NCBI RefSeq assembly: GCF_014212315.1
Contig: NZ_JACKXE010000001.1
Location: 3,286,001 to 3,350,000, forward strand
DNA: 64,000 nucleotides
Source of the DNA: Nocardioides luti
GTDB lineage: Bacteria; Actinomycetota; Actinomycetes; Propionibacteriales; Nocardioidaceae
Direction of reading: 5' to 3'
The position numbers and the translations under genes were made by a program. Positions within the stretch are counted from its first letter, which is position 1. Each line of letters opens with the position of its first letter. Positions 24,778-35,554 of the stretch are shown here, in pieces. Under the pieces are notes generated by a model. It was given only the letters and a program-made list of their open reading frames with translations. It made no database searches and was not told the origin of the DNA.

Positions 24778-27333
24778 ATGTCGATGGAGAACCGTGGTTC
24801 TGCGCGCCGTCAGCACGGCGCTCGCCCGAAGGTCCGGGCCGCGATCGCTGCCGCCACGACCGTCGCCGCGGTGACGGCGCTGTCGTTCGTCGCGCTGTCG
24901 GCGTCGCCGCCGGCGAGCGGGCTGACCGGCCCGCCAATGCGCGCGGTGGCGACGTCCTGCACGACCGTGACGCAGCCCCTGGGGGCCGCGACGGGATGGA
25001 CGGAGTTCGTCGAGGGCAGCGGTCACCGCGGCTCGGAGTCCGAGGGCTCGATCGCGTGGGGCGGCAACCTCGACGCGAGCGGGATGACCGTCGGCACGCG
25101 GCTGACGTCGGCGGCCGGCACCGCGACGCTCGTGGTCGCCGGGACCCACGGGCAGTACTTCAATCTGCAGAAGGGGTCGGCGTACGTCTCCCCGAAGTCC
25201 GGCGTGAACTTCAACGGCGGCGGGACCTACCTCGCGAGCAACCCCGTCGACTTCGCGGCGGCCTTCACCGACCTGCGCTCGCGCTCGACCGCCTGGGGGA
25301 GCGCGGCGGCGACCGGCACCGCGGCGCCCGGCACGGCCGGGGGCAACACGGTCCTGGTCCTGACCGGCACGGACCCGACGCTCAACGTGTTCAGCCTGAC
25401 GCCGGCCCAGCTCACCTCGGCCAACGGCATCGGGTACGACGTGCCCGCCGGCTCCGGCGTCCTCGTCAACGTGTCCGGGAGCGCGGTGACGCTGCAGGGC
25501 CAGGTGTGGATCAAGCAGGGCGGCACGTACTACCAGGCCAACGACTCCGTCATGGAGAGCTGGCCCGGGATCCTGTGGAACTTCCCGACCGCGACCACGG
25601 TGACGATGAGCGTCGGCTCGGCGTGGGGCGGCACGATCCTCGCCCCCAACGCGGCCCTCACCATCGCGAGCGTCGGCCACACGATCGGCCAGATGGTCGC
25701 GAAGACGTTCTCGTCGAACTACGAGACGCACCAGCGGCTCTACCCGAGCAGCGCCTGCCTGCCGCCGACCACGACCACCCCGCCGCCGAGCGCCAACCGC
25801 TCCGACGTGCGCGTCGTGAAGACCGCGTCGAGCCCGGCGGTGCACGGCGGCGACACCGTCACCTACACCCTGGAGGCGAAGAACGTCGGACTCGACGACG
25901 CGACCGGCGTGGTCGTCCGCGACGCCCTGCCCACCGGCGTCACGTTCGACTCGGCGAGCAGCCCCTGCACGCAGTCCTCGGGCGTGGTGTCCTGCTCGAT
26001 CGGCACCCTCACGCCCGGCCAGGCGAAGGTGCTGACCGTGCGGGTGGTCGCCGACCCGATCGCCGGCGCCGGCCCGGCGGCGCACCCCATGGCCTTCCAC
26101 GAGCTGACGCCGTACAAGTCCGAGGTGCAGGTCGACCTCGATCCCGGCCAGACCCGGACGGTGACGGTCGCCTGCGGGGCCGGGGACATCCTCGGCGACG
26201 GCTCCCTGCGCGTGGACCACGTGGACCAGGGCACCGGCGCGCCGACGGACGTGCGGGTGCTGAGCTCGGAGTCGACCGCGGTCGGGACCTGGAAGGCCGT
26301 CGTGCGCAACGACGCGACCGGACGGGCGCAGGCCAAGGGCTTCGTGGTCTGCCTGCCGGGCCTCACGGAGTACGCCGACCGGCAGGACGGCGGCGCCAGC
26401 CGGCACCGCCACGCCCTGTCCGCCGACGCGGCGGTCGTCGCCACCACCCAGGCCTGGCCGGCGGGCCGGCGTACCGCCTCGGTGGCGTGCCCGACAGGGA
26501 CCGCGCCGGTCGCGCCGGGCTTCTCGCTGTCCGGGGGCGCGGCGACGCTGGCGGGCTCGGAGCCGGCGGCCGGCAACGGCTGGGCGTTCACGATGGACGT
26601 GGCCGCGCCGACGACCGCGACGCTCTCGGTGCGGTGCCTGCGGACGACCACGTCGGCAGTGCTGGGCCACACGCACGACCTGGTCCTGGCCCACGTGGTG
26701 CGCACGGTCTCGGTGCCGGCCGGCGCGACGGTCGAGGAGCAGGTCACCTGCGCCGACCAGGCCAAGGGCGTCGTCGGGACCTGGTCGCTGCCCGCCGGCG
26801 TGCAGAGCCTCGGCAACGACCCGCGGCTCAAGGCGCGCGCCTTCCGCCTGCTCAACACCACCGCCGCCGCACAGACGGCGACCGTGGACCTCGAGTGCCT
26901 GGGTGACCGGACGACCGTGGAGACCCGGGGCACCGTGGACCCGCTGGTCGTGGTGAACACCGCCACCGTCACCTCGACCTCGGTCGACGCGGACCCCGGC
27001 AACAACAGCTCCACCGCGTCGGTCACGGTCCAGCCCGGGTCGACGACCGCGTCGGTCGCCCCGCTGGTCGTGGCGCGGCCCTCACGGCTGGGGGTGCGGA
27101 TCGTGTCCTCCATGCCCGGCTCGGGCTTCGTGGTGGTGCGCAGCGCCGGTCGCGACGGGCGGGTGCTGGCGCGGGGCCGGGTCGACCTGCTCGCCGGGAC
27201 GGCGCAGCGGGTGCACCTGAGGCTCACGGCCGCGGGCCGACGGGTCGAGGACGGGGCCCGGGCCTGGCTGCGGATCGACCCCACGCGCGGTCCCGGCGTA
27301 CGCCGTCCGGTGGTCGTGACGCGGCCGGGCTAG
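24778..27333 (+). CDS. large secreted adhesin-like protein: choice-of-anchor A plus interrupted DUF11
   Basis: An 851-residue exported protein with signal peptide (about 15-45). Residues about 62-325 form a choice-of-anchor A domain (TEFVEGSGHRGSESEG, SIAWGGNLDASG, WGGTILAPNAALTI), followed by a TTTTPPPS linker. A DUF11 (beta-sandwich) domain begins at 343 (DVRVVKTASSPAVHGGDTVT) and runs to about 427. Its usual last strand (NTATVTS...DADPGNN) appears only near 742-770, after about 310 residues of Cys-containing beta-rich sequence. No LPXTG or C-terminal transmembrane anchor is seen. Likely a surface adhesin or envelope protein. A Gly-rich GGGGGG ribosome site precedes ATG 24778. Confidence 0.85.
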   Translation: MSMENRGSARRQHGARPKVRAAIAAATTVAAVTALSFVALSASPPASGLTGPPMRAVATSCTTVTQPLGAATGWTEFVEGSGHRGSESEGSIAWGGNLDASGMTVGTRLTSAAGTATLVVAGTHGQYFNLQKGSAYVSPKSGVNFNGGGTYLASNPVDFAAAFTDLRSRSTAWGSAAATGTAAPGTAGGNTVLVLTGTDPTLNVFSLTPAQLTSANGIGYDVPAGSGVLVNVSGSAVTLQGQVWIKQGGTYYQANDSVMESWPGILWNFPTATTVTMSVGSAWGGTILAPNAALTIASVGHTIGQMVAKTFSSNYETHQRLYPSSACLPPTTTTPPPSANRSDVRVVKTASSPAVHGGDTVTYTLEAKNVGLDDATGVVVRDALPTGVTFDSASSPCTQSSGVVSCSIGTLTPGQAKVLTVRVVADPIAGAGPAAHPMAFHELTPYKSEVQVDLDPGQTRTVTVACGAGDILGDGSLRVDHVDQGTGAPTDVRVLSSESTAVGTWKAVVRNDATGRAQAKGFVVCLPGLTEYADRQDGGASRHRHALSADAAVVATTQAWPAGRRTASVACPTGTAPVAPGFSLSGGAATLAGSEPAAGNGWAFTMDVAAPTTATLSVRCLRTTTSAVLGHTHDLVLAHVVRTVSVPAGATVEEQVTCADQAKGVVGTWSLPAGVQSLGNDPRLKARAFRLLNTTAAAQTATVDLECLGDRTTVETRGTVDPLVVVNTATVTSTSVDADPGNNSSTASVTVQPGSTTASVAPLVVARPSRLGVRIVSSMPGSGFVVVRSAGRDGRVLARGRVDLLAGTAQRVHLRLTAAGRRVEDGARAWLRIDPTRGPGVRRPVVVTRPG

Positions 27334-27352
27334 CCGGCCGCGGCCCGGTCGC

Positions 27353-27982
27353 TCAGACGGGGAGGCCGAGCGCGCGCAGGTCCGTGCGGAGGGTGGCGGC
27401 GTCGGTGAACAGCACGCCGGCCATCCCGAGCGCGAGCGCGGCCTCGACGTTGTCGGCGCGGTCGTCGACGAAGGCGAGCGCGTCGAGGGGGAGCCCCGCC
27501 CGCTCGGCCGCGATCTCGTAGACGCGCGGGTCCGGCTTGGCGACGCCCTCGGTGCCGGACACGACCACGTCGTCGAGGAGTGCGAGGACCTCGAACATCC
27601 GCGGCGCGTGCGGGTAGAGCTCGTGCGACCAGTTGGTCAGGCCCAGCGCCGGGACGCCCGCGGCGCGCAGGTCGCGCACGACGTCGGCGGTCCCGGGCAC
27701 CTCGCCGACCAGCGACAGCGGGAAGTGGGTGCGGTAGGCGCGGGCGTGCTCGGCCCAGTGCGGGTGCGTCCGCGCCACCTCGGCCTCCGCGTGCTCCCAC
27801 GAGTCACCCGAGTCGGGGCCGTGGTTGTAGGCCCGGAAGTCGAAGTCGTCGGCAGCCAGGAAGCGCTCGGCCTCGGCCGCCCCCACGCCCGCCGCCACCG
27901 CCGCGTGCGGCTGCCAGTCGATCAGCACGTTGCCGAGGTCGAAGACGACGGCTGCTGGTGTGCGGCTGATGAGACCGGTCAT
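27353..27982 (-). CDS. HAD superfamily hydrolase
   Basis: A 209-residue HAD phosphatase-type enzyme. Motif I is FDLGNVL with Asp15 as nucleophile; the second position of the usual DxD is replaced by Asn in DLGN, as in YihX/HAD-IA subgroup proteins. Motif II is LTNWS, motif III the Lys in VAKPDP, and motif IV FVDDRADN. The helical cap between residues about 25 and 95 is of the C1 type. YihX-type enzymes dephosphorylate sugar phosphates, so a small phosphorylated metabolite is likely. It may also be a haloacid dehalogenase, but the cap sequence does not favour that. Confidence 0.88.
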   Translation of the reverse strand: MTGLISRTPAAVVFDLGNVLIDWQPHAAVAAGVGAAEAERFLAADDFDFRAYNHGPDSGDSWEHAEAEVARTHPHWAEHARAYRTHFPLSLVGEVPGTADVVRDLRAAGVPALGLTNWSHELYPHAPRMFEVLALLDDVVVSGTEGVAKPDPRVYEIAAERAGLPLDALAFVDDRADNVEAALALGMAGVLFTDAATLRTDLRALGLPV

Positions 27983-28053
27983 CTACTGGGTCTCGACACG
28001 CGGGTCACGGCTTCGCACGCTCAGCCGTGCCGCTGCTCGACCTGGCCCGGAGC

Positions 28054-28080
28054 CGTCCGAGCGTTGGGCTTGAGCGGAGC

Positions 28081-28100
<20 letters not shown>
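28054..28100. repeat. 22-bp perfect hairpin reaching into gltA (element E)
   Basis: Arms 28054-28075 and 28079-28100 are perfect over 22 bases with a 3-base loop GGA (the core reads GCGTTGGGCTTGAGC). The right arm contains the gltA stop (28081-28083) and its last six codons. The 70 bases to the left contain a GGTCTCGACACGC and GCTGCTCGACC pair that looks like a worn second repeat. Probably a terminator, possibly inserted. Confidence 0.8.
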
Positions 28101-29376
<1,276 letters not shown>

Positions 29377-29464
29377 AACTTAGTCTGCGTTGCGAAGTCG
29401 TGCGAACCCACCCGTCCGGGTGCTGAGCCTGCGGGCGGGGCCGCGGACCCCCGCGAGCCCCGTT

Positions 29465-29494
29465 TTGACCCGCGTGCACGCCGCGCCGTACCCT
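29465..29494 (+). promoter_or_regulatory. rplM-rpsI promoter
   Basis: A -35-like TTGACC (29465-29470) and -10-like TACCCT (29489-29494) are 18 bases apart. The implied start near 29500 gives a leader of about 165 bases before rplM, unlike the many leaderless genes nearby. Confidence 0.6.
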
Positions 29495-29550
29495 CGACAG
29501 TCGCGACTCCTGCCGCGCCCAGACCTCTCGCTGTTCGGTCGGGGTGCAGT

Positions 29551-29586
29551 CCCGGACACCACCTCCCACGGAGGTGCCAGGCCGGG
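29551..29586 (+). promoter_or_regulatory. leader hairpin upstream of rplM
   Basis: In the transcribed leader, CACCTCC (29560-29566) pairs with GGAGGTG (29570-29576) across a 3-base loop, and CCCGG (29551-29555) can pair with CCGGG (29582-29586) outside it. Ribosomal protein L13 autoregulates through its leader in some bacteria. A similar role here is a guess from position only. Confidence 0.35.
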
Positions 29587-29668
29587 CCGTGTTCGTCAGA
29601 AAGTCGCCGCTCCACCCTCCGACCGGAGCACCCGGTCGGGTCCTACGAACGAAGAAGGTAGACCAGCC

Positions 29669-30112
29669 GTGCGCACGTACAGCCCCAAGCCCGGTGACAT
29701 CCAGCGAGACTGGCACGTCATCGACGCCACCGACGTGGTCCTCGGACGCCTCGCCGTCCAGACCGCCAACCTGCTCCGTGGCAAGCACAAGCCGATCTTC
29801 GCGCCCCACGTCGACGCCGGTGACTTCGTCATCATCATCAACGCGGAGAAGGTCGCCCTCTCGGGCACCAAGAAGACCACCAAGATGGCGTACCGCCACT
29901 CCGGTTACCCGGGCGGCCTCTCGGCCACCCCCATCGGCGAGCTCCTCGAGAAGGACGCCCGCAAGGCGATCGAGAACGCGGTCTGGGGCATGCTCCCCAA
30001 GAACCGCCTCGGCCGTCAGGTCCTGAAGAAGCTGAAGGTCTACTCCGGCCCCACGCACCCGCACGAGGCCCAGCAGGCCAAGCCCTTCGAGATCGTCCAG
30101 GTCTCCCAGTAA
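29669..30112 (+). CDS. rplM: 50S ribosomal protein L13
   Basis: A 147-residue L13 of normal length. The conserved segments [38 protein letters not shown]-type [15 protein letters not shown] and [14 protein letters not shown] are all present. L13 binds 23S rRNA early in 50S assembly. GTG 29669 gives the standard N-terminus, and a GAAGAAGG sequence about 8-16 bases upstream serves as ribosome site. It is followed by rpsI, the universal L13-S9 pair. Confidence 0.98.
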   Translation: MRTYSPKPGDIQRDWHVIDATDVVLGRLAVQTANLLRGKHKPIFAPHVDAGDFVIIINAEKVALSGTKKTTKMAYRHSGYPGGLSATPIGELLEKDARKAIENAVWGMLPKNRLGRQVLKKLKVYSGPTHPHEAQQAKPFEIVQVSQ

Positions 30113-30151
30113 TCCACTGGCATCCCCGAGAAAGACTGAGTGAGGAATACC

Positions 30152-30682
30152 GTGGCTGAGACCACCGAGAGCACCGAGAACACCACCAACCAGGGTGGCG
30201 AGGTCGAGGAGACCTTCGAGACCAACGAGCAGGGCGTCGCCTACAGCTCCGAGAGCGCCCCGTCCGCCGACGCCCCGCTGCGTCCCGCGACGATCGCTCC
30301 CGCCGCGGCCACCGGCCGTCGCAAGGAGGCCGTGGCGCGTGTCCGCATCGTCCCCGGCACCGGCGTGTGGACCGTCAACGGCCGCACCCTGGACTCCTAC
30401 TTCCCGAACAAGCTGCACCAGCAGGTCGTGAACGAGCCCTTCGCGAACCTCGACCTGATGGACCGCTTCGACGTCATCGCCCGCATCCACGGCGGCGGCA
30501 TCACCGGTCAGGCCGGCGCCCTGCGCCTCGGCGTGGCCCGCTGCCTGAACGCGATCGACACCGAGACCAACCGCCCCTCGCTCAAGAAGGCCGGGCTGCT
30601 CACGCGCGACGCCCGCGTCATCGAGCGCAAGAAGGCCGGTCTCAAGAAGGCGCGTAAGGCGCCGCAGTTCAGCAAGCGCTGA
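30152..30682 (+). CDS. rpsI: 30S ribosomal protein S9, with acidic N-terminal extension
   Basis: A 176-residue S9. The last 130 residues are the canonical domain ([41 protein letters not shown], and the C-terminal FSKR that reaches the P-site tRNA). The first 45 residues are a Glu/Thr/Ser-rich extension typical of actinobacterial S9. GTG 30152 is chosen over GTG 30140 because a GAGGA ribosome site lies 6-8 bases before it. Confidence 0.97.
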   Translation: MAETTESTENTTNQGGEVEETFETNEQGVAYSSESAPSADAPLRPATIAPAAATGRRKEAVARVRIVPGTGVWTVNGRTLDSYFPNKLHQQVVNEPFANLDLMDRFDVIARIHGGGITGQAGALRLGVARCLNAIDTETNRPSLKKAGLLTRDARVIERKKAGLKKARKAPQFSKR

Positions 30683-30700
30683 TCAACTAGCGTTGCGTCC

Positions 30701-32050
30701 ATGACGCGACTCTTCGGCACGGACGGGGTCCGGGGCCTGGCCAACGGTCATCTGACCGCTGAGCTGGCCCTGGACCTTTCCGTTGCAGCAGCACGTGTCC
30801 TGGCCGACAGGGGCGAGTTCGCGGGTCACCGCCCGCTCGCCGTGGTCGGCCGGGACACGCGCATCTCCGGCCAGTTCCTCGAGGCGGCGGTGGTGGCCGG
30901 GCTGGCCTCCGCCGGTGTCGACGTGCTGCTCCTCGGGGTGCTGCCCACCCCGGCGGTGGCGCACCTGACCGGTGCCCTGCACGCGGACCTCGGCGTGATG
31001 CTCTCCGCCTCGCACAACGCGATGCCCGACAACGGCATCAAGTTCCTCGCCCGCGGCGGCCTCAAGCTCGACGACGCCGTGGAGGCCGAGATCGAGCGGC
31101 ACCTCCACGAGGACTGGGACCGCCCCACCGGCGGCGACGTCGGCCGGGTCTCGGCGTACCCCACCGCCGTGGCGGAGTACGCCGCCCACCTCGACGGCAC
31201 CCTGAGCCGCCGCCTCGACGGGCTCACCGTCGTCCTCGACTGCGCCGAGGGTGCCGCCCACGCGTCGGGCCCGATGGCGCTGCGGGAGGCCGGCGCGACC
31301 GTGATCGCGATCCACGACCAGCCCGACGGCCTCAACATCAACGACAACTGCGGATCGACCCACCTGGCACCGCTCCAGGCGGCGGTGCTCGAGCACGGCG
31401 CCGACTGCGGCTTCGCGCTCGACGGCGACGCCGACCGGGTGCTCGCGGTCGACCACGAGGGCAACGTCGTCGACGGCGACCAGATCCTGGCCGTCCTCGC
31501 GCTGTCCCTCGCGCTCAACGGCCACCTCGTCAAGGACACGGTCGTCGCCACCGTGATGAGCAACCTCGGCTTCGTGCAGGCCATGAAGGCCGCCGGTCTC
31601 GGCGTCCGCCAGACCAAGGTGGGGGACCGCTACGTCCTCGAGGCGATGCGGGTCTCCGGCTACTCCCTCGGCGGTGAGCAGTCCGGCCACGTGATCATGA
31701 GCGAGCACGCCACCACCGGCGACGGCACGCTCGCGGCGCTGCACGTGCTCGAGCGGATGGCCGCCACCGGGCAGACGCTCCAGTCGCTCGCGTCCGTCGT
31801 CAACCGGCTGCCCCAGGTGCTCGTGAACGTCCCCGACGTGGACAAGTCGCGGGTCGACGAGGACGCCGTGCTCGCCGCCGCGCTCTCCGAGGAGGAGGCT
31901 GCGCTCGGCGACACCGGTCGGGTGCTGCTGCGCCAGTCGGGCACCGAGCCGCTGGTGCGGGTGATGGTCGAGGCGGCCACCCACGACGAGGCCGAGGCCG
32001 TCGCGAACCGGCTGGCCGACGTCGTACGCCGTCAGCTCACGCTGCGCTGA
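30701..32050 (+). CDS. glmM: phosphoglucosamine mutase
   Basis: A 449-residue alpha-D-phosphohexomutase that converts glucosamine-6-P to glucosamine-1-P for UDP-GlcNAc and peptidoglycan. The active phosphoserine is Ser104 in [10 protein letters not shown]. The Mg2+ loop is DGDADRV, the sugar-binding GGEQSGH and the C-terminal phosphate loop [15 protein letters not shown] -10-like TAGCGT (30688-30693) lies seven bases before the ATG, so the gene has its own leaderless promoter after rpsI. glmS is 3.5 kb away, so the pathway is clustered. Confidence 0.97.
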   Translation: MTRLFGTDGVRGLANGHLTAELALDLSVAAARVLADRGEFAGHRPLAVVGRDTRISGQFLEAAVVAGLASAGVDVLLLGVLPTPAVAHLTGALHADLGVMLSASHNAMPDNGIKFLARGGLKLDDAVEAEIERHLHEDWDRPTGGDVGRVSAYPTAVAEYAAHLDGTLSRRLDGLTVVLDCAEGAAHASGPMALREAGATVIAIHDQPDGLNINDNCGSTHLAPLQAAVLEHGADCGFALDGDADRVLAVDHEGNVVDGDQILAVLALSLALNGHLVKDTVVATVMSNLGFVQAMKAAGLGVRQTKVGDRYVLEAMRVSGYSLGGEQSGHVIMSEHATTGDGTLAALHVLERMAATGQTLQSLASVVNRLPQVLVNVPDVDKSRVDEDAVLAAALSEEEAALGDTGRVLLRQSGTEPLVRVMVEAATHDEAEAVANRLADVVRRQLTLR

Positions 32051-32105
32051 CCCGCCGATCCGCTCCTCCCGGAATCAACGCGCGCCCACCGTGGTTGAAA
32101 ATGGC

Positions 32106-32555
32106 ATGACCAACACCCCTGAGAAGATCGTCTACACCGCCCGCGCCCACGTCACCGGCGGTCGCGCCGGCCACGCGGTGTCCGAGGACGGCGTCCTCGA
32201 CCTGCAGCTGACCGCGCCCAAGGAGACGGGTGGGCCCGGCACGGGCACCAACCCCGAGCAGCTGTTCGCCGTCGGCTACGGCGCCTGCTTCCAGGGTGCG
32301 CTCGGCCTGGTCGCGAAGAAGGCCGGCGTCGACGCCTCCCGGTCGGTCGTCGAGGTCGCCGTCGGGTTCGGTCCCGAGGGCGAGTCCTTCGCGATCACCG
32401 CCGACATCGTCGCCAGGATCCCCGGCGTCGACGACGCGCAGGCCCAGGAGCTCGTCGAGGCGGCCCACCAGGTCTGCCCGTACTCCAAGGCCACGCGCGG
32501 CAACGTCCCGGTCACCGTCACGGGGCTGGGCGTCGCCGCCTCCGAGGTCGCCTGA
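32106..32555 (+). CDS. ohr: organic hydroperoxide resistance protein (Ohr)
   Basis: A 149-residue Ohr/OsmC-family peroxidase that reduces organic hydroperoxides with thiols. The catalytic cysteines are Cys61 (YGACFQGAL) and Cys124 (HQVCPYSKATRGN), with the active-site Arg and Glu expected in the same regions. The N-terminal ARAHVTGGRAGHAVS is typical. ATG 32106 is selected; an in-frame GTG 15 bases earlier is possible. No OhrR gene is adjacent, so regulation would be from elsewhere. Confidence 0.94.
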   Translation: MTNTPEKIVYTARAHVTGGRAGHAVSEDGVLDLQLTAPKETGGPGTGTNPEQLFAVGYGACFQGALGLVAKKAGVDASRSVVEVAVGFGPEGESFAITADIVARIPGVDDAQAQELVEAAHQVCPYSKATRGNVPVTVTGLGVAASEVA

Positions 32556-32566
32556 CCCGCAGCACC

Positions 32567-32623
32567 GACCGACCACGTCGGTCCACCGTCCCGGCCCGCC
32601 TCCGATATCCGGAGGCGGGCCGG
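32567..32623. terminator. tandem hairpins after ohr
   Basis: A small hairpin GACCGAC-CAC-GTCGGTC (32567-32583) is followed by a strong one with 14-base arms CCGGCCCGCCTCCG (32591-32604) and CGGAGGCGGGCCGG (32610-32623), loop ATATC. They lie 12 bases after the ohr stop. Confidence 0.75.
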
Positions 32624-32650
32624 GCTGCTTCCTGCCTAGGCTCGCCCACC

Positions 32651-33652
32651 ATGAGCGACGTGGAGATCCGTGAGGTCGACGTGCACGACGAGCCCGCCCT
32701 GCGGGTGTGGTGGGAGACCGGGCGGGCGGCGAGCGCGGAGCGGCCGTTCGACGCGTGGCCGGTGTGGGAGGTCTCGCGGGTCGCCCTGCCGCGCGAGCGC
32801 AGCGACGGCCGCAAGGAGCTCGTGACCGCGACCCGGGACGGCGCGGTCGTCGGGGCGGGGATGGTGTGGTTCTTCCTCGCCGACAACACCCACCTGGCGC
32901 AGGTCGACGTCTGGGTGCCCCCCGAGCACCGGCGCCGCGGCCTCGGCCGGGCGCTCCTCGCCGACCTGGAGGAGCGGGTGCGGAACGCGGGGCGCACGAC
33001 CTGCCTCAGCACCGTGCGTGCGCCGGTCGACGAGGACAGCGCGGCGGTGGGCTTCGCGGCGGCCCTGGGCTACCCGGTCGCGAGCCACGAGGAGACCAAG
33101 CTGGTGGACCTCGCCACGGCCGTCCCGCGGTGGGCCGCGCTCGACGAGGAGGTCGCGGCCGCCCAGGGGGACTACGGCTACGTGCCGTTCGAGGACGTCG
33201 TGCCGGAGGCGTACGTCGACGACTTCTGCGCCCTGCTGTCGGCCTTCATGGGCCTGATCCCCACCGGTGACCTCGACCTGCGCGAGGCCGAGTGGACCCC
33301 GGAGCGGCTGCACGAGCACGAGGAGCGGACCCGCGCGACCGGGCGGACCTGGGTGGTCGCGCTGGCGGTCGACCCGGACGGCCGGGCCTGCGGCTTCTCC
33401 GAGCTCGGCATCTCGAGCCAGGACCCGCGGCACGCCGAGGTCGGGGGCACGATGGTGCTCCCGGAGCACCGCGGCCACCGGCTCGGGCTGGGCATGAAGC
33501 TGCTGACCCACCGGAGGGTGCTGGAGCTCTACCCGGAGTGTGCCTACGTCGAGACCGGCAACGCCGGCGTGAACGCGCCGATGAACGCCGTGAACGAGCG
33601 GCTGGGCTACCGGGTGGTCGAGCGCTCCCTGGACGTCCAGAAGGTGCTCTGA
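32651..33652 (+). CDS. tandem GNAT acetyltransferase, paralogue of the gene at 18609
   Basis: A 333-residue protein with two GNAT domains. The first has VPPEHRRRGLGRALLADLEERV; the second has VLPEHRGHRLGLGMKLLTH and ends NAVNERLGYRVVERSLDVQ. The same layout and the shared segments HRGHRLGL and VNERLG link it to the 18609 protein. The substrate is unknown. A -10-like TAGGCT (32637-32642) stands eight bases before ATG 32651, indicating a leaderless mRNA. Confidence 0.88.
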   Translation: MSDVEIREVDVHDEPALRVWWETGRAASAERPFDAWPVWEVSRVALPRERSDGRKELVTATRDGAVVGAGMVWFFLADNTHLAQVDVWVPPEHRRRGLGRALLADLEERVRNAGRTTCLSTVRAPVDEDSAAVGFAAALGYPVASHEETKLVDLATAVPRWAALDEEVAAAQGDYGYVPFEDVVPEAYVDDFCALLSAFMGLIPTGDLDLREAEWTPERLHEHEERTRATGRTWVVALAVDPDGRACGFSELGISSQDPRHAEVGGTMVLPEHRGHRLGLGMKLLTHRRVLELYPECAYVETGNAGVNAPMNAVNERLGYRVVERSLDVQKVL

Positions 33653-33700
33653 ACGACCACCGGTGGGGTTGAGGCGGGCCGGGCCGGGTAGACAGTGCGC

Positions 33701-34483
33701 ATGACGGGGAGCACGAGCGCGCGCGTGGCGACGGTCCTCGCGGCGGTCTCGACGCTGGCGGTGCTGGCGGTCACGGGGGTCGCGGTGACGGCGTACACCC
33801 ACCGCGACGGCGCGCCGGCCGCCGACGGGCCGTCCAGCACCTCGGCGTCGCCGAGCCCCACGGAGTCGCCCTCGTCGACCGCCCCACCGGTCAGCGAGCG
33901 CGAGCACGTCTTCGACGACGGGCAGTTCGTGGTCGGCGACCGGGGCGACAACGCGATGTTCGAGGTGCCGTCGAGCGCGGACGACTGGACGACGCAGAGC
34001 AGCGACACGGTGCTCTACTACCTCGGCAAGGACGGCAAGGCGGCCGTCGGCGTGGCGGGGCCGGCGGTCTTCCGCGACGGCTACTGCAAGACGGCCGACA
34101 CGGCCTCGAACAGGGGCTTCGTGGGCTTCACCCGCTCGGCGACCGGCCTCGCCGCACGCGCGGCCAACGAGCAGCTGAGCGCCGACTGGGTGGCGGCGAT
34201 CTCGCTGAACGAGGACCTGAAGACCTCCAGCCCGCACACGCCGGTGGTCACCGAGGAGATCACCCTCGACGACGGCAGCACCGCGGTGCGGAGCACCTCG
34301 CGGATCACCGTCACCGACCGGACGCCGTGCGACGCGCCCGCGGTCGACTTCGCGCTCGTCAGCCTCGACACCGGCGACGCCGTGGCCAACCTGGTGATGG
34401 TCCGCGACGCCGAGGCGCCGGACGTGCTGGACGACGAGCTGGCCGGGCAGATCCTGGGCACCCTGCACCGGGTGCTGGGCTGA
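33701..34483 (+). CDS. membrane-anchored or secreted hypothetical protein
   Basis: A 260-residue protein with an N-terminal hydrophobic segment (about 9-32), a Ser/Pro/Thr-rich linker (about 42-66) and a C-terminal extracytoplasmic domain of about 190 residues with two Cys (GYCKT and TPCDAP) that could form a disulfide. The architecture resembles the single-pass sensor-like proteins common in actinobacteria, but no family is recognised. A -10-like TAGACA (33689-33694) six bases before ATG 33701 supports that start over the in-frame GTG at 33695. Confidence 0.75.
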   Translation: MTGSTSARVATVLAAVSTLAVLAVTGVAVTAYTHRDGAPAADGPSSTSASPSPTESPSSTAPPVSEREHVFDDGQFVVGDRGDNAMFEVPSSADDWTTQSSDTVLYYLGKDGKAAVGVAGPAVFRDGYCKTADTASNRGFVGFTRSATGLAARAANEQLSADWVAAISLNEDLKTSSPHTPVVTEEITLDDGSTAVRSTSRITVTDRTPCDAPAVDFALVSLDTGDAVANLVMVRDAEAPDVLDDELAGQILGTLHRVLG

Positions 34484-34492
34484 GCGGCTCGC

Positions 34493-35479
34493 TCAGAGCT
34501 TGCGGACCCGCACGTAGCGGACCGAGTGGTCGCGGTCCTTGCGCAGCACCAGCGTGGCCCGCGAGCGGGTGGGCAGGATGTTCTGGCTCAGGTTCGGCCC
34601 GTTGATCGTGTCCCAGATCCGCTCGGCCTCCGCGGTCGCCTCGTCAGCGCTGAGGGCGCCGTACTTCGCGAAGTAGGAGCCGGGGTCGCGGAACGCCGTC
34701 TCCCGCAGCCGCAGGAAGCGCTCGACGTACCAGTTGCGGATGTGGCCGGTGCCGGCGTCGACGTAGACGCTGAAGTCGAAGAAGTCGCTCAGCGTGAGGC
34801 CGGTGCGGCCGTCCTCGCGCACCCGCGCCGGCTGGAGGACGTTGAGGCCCTCGATGATGACGATGTCGGGCCGCTTGACGACGACCTTCTCCTCGGGGAC
34901 CACGTCGTAGACGAGGTGGGAGTACGTCGGGGCCTCGACCTCGTCCTTGCCGGACTTGATGTCGACGACGAAGCGCAGCAGCGCCCGGCGGTCGTAGGAC
35001 TCGGGGAAGCCCTTGCGGTGCAGGATGCCGCGGCGCTCGAGCTCGGCGTTCGGGTAGAGGAACCCGTCGGTCGTCACCAGCGCCACGTTGGGGTGCTCGG
35101 GCCAGTGGGCGAGCATCTCCTGCAGCACCCGCGCTGTGGTCGACTTGCCGACGGCGACCGAGCCGGCGAGGCCGATGACGAACGGCGTGCGCGGCGGGGT
35201 GCGGCGGTGGAGGAACTCCTCCTGCCGCAGGTGCAGGCGGCCGGCGGACTCGACGTACATGCTCAGCATCCGCGACAGCGGCAGGTAGACCTCGCGCACC
35301 TCGTCGATGTCGAGGGAGTCGCCGAGCCCCCGCAGCCGGCGGACCTCCTCCGCGCTCAGCGGGCTGCTGGTCTCCTGCGCCAGCGCGGCCCACGCGTCGC
35401 GGTCGAGCTCGATGTAGGGGGAGGGTTCGCGCCCGGCGTCCTCGCCGGCGCCCTGCGGGGTCCACCCGTGGTGCGACAT
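34493..35479 (-). CDS. coaA: type I pantothenate kinase
   Basis: A 328-residue CoaA that phosphorylates pantothenate, the first step of CoA synthesis. The P-loop GSVAVGKS is at 106-113. Other family segments are [28 protein letters not shown] and FDFSVYVDA. CoA feedback inhibits this enzyme class. A box AACAAT seven bases before the ATG on the minus strand suggests a leaderless transcript, divergent from glmS with only 75 bases between the two. A long frame continuing upstream is antisense to glmS and is not real. Confidence 0.96.
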   Translation of the reverse strand: MSHHGWTPQGAGEDAGREPSPYIELDRDAWAALAQETSSPLSAEEVRRLRGLGDSLDIDEVREVYLPLSRMLSMYVESAGRLHLRQEEFLHRRTPPRTPFVIGLAGSVAVGKSTTARVLQEMLAHWPEHPNVALVTTDGFLYPNAELERRGILHRKGFPESYDRRALLRFVVDIKSGKDEVEAPTYSHLVYDVVPEEKVVVKRPDIVIIEGLNVLQPARVREDGRTGLTLSDFFDFSVYVDAGTGHIRNWYVERFLRLRETAFRDPGSYFAKYGALSADEATAEAERIWDTINGPNLSQNILPTRSRATLVLRKDRDHSVRYVRVRKL

Positions 35480-35541
35480 GCGGGCGATTGTTGCAGCCGG
35501 GCCGGCCGTCGCCCTGCGGGGTGTCGGTCCGGCCGCGTCGC

Positions 35542-35547
35542 TAGGGT
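35542..35547 (+). promoter_or_regulatory. -10 box of leaderless glmS
   Basis: TAGGGT ends seven bases before the glmS ATG, so transcription probably starts at or next to the start codon. There is no ribosome-binding sequence, and no room for a glmS ribozyme of the Bacillus type. Confidence 0.6.
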
Positions 35548-35554
35548 GGGGCGC

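Noticed and set aside
35480..35554. glmS ribozyme or riboswitch upstream of glmS
   Set aside because: Only 75 bases separate coaA and glmS, and glmS appears leaderless, so there is no room for the ribozyme.
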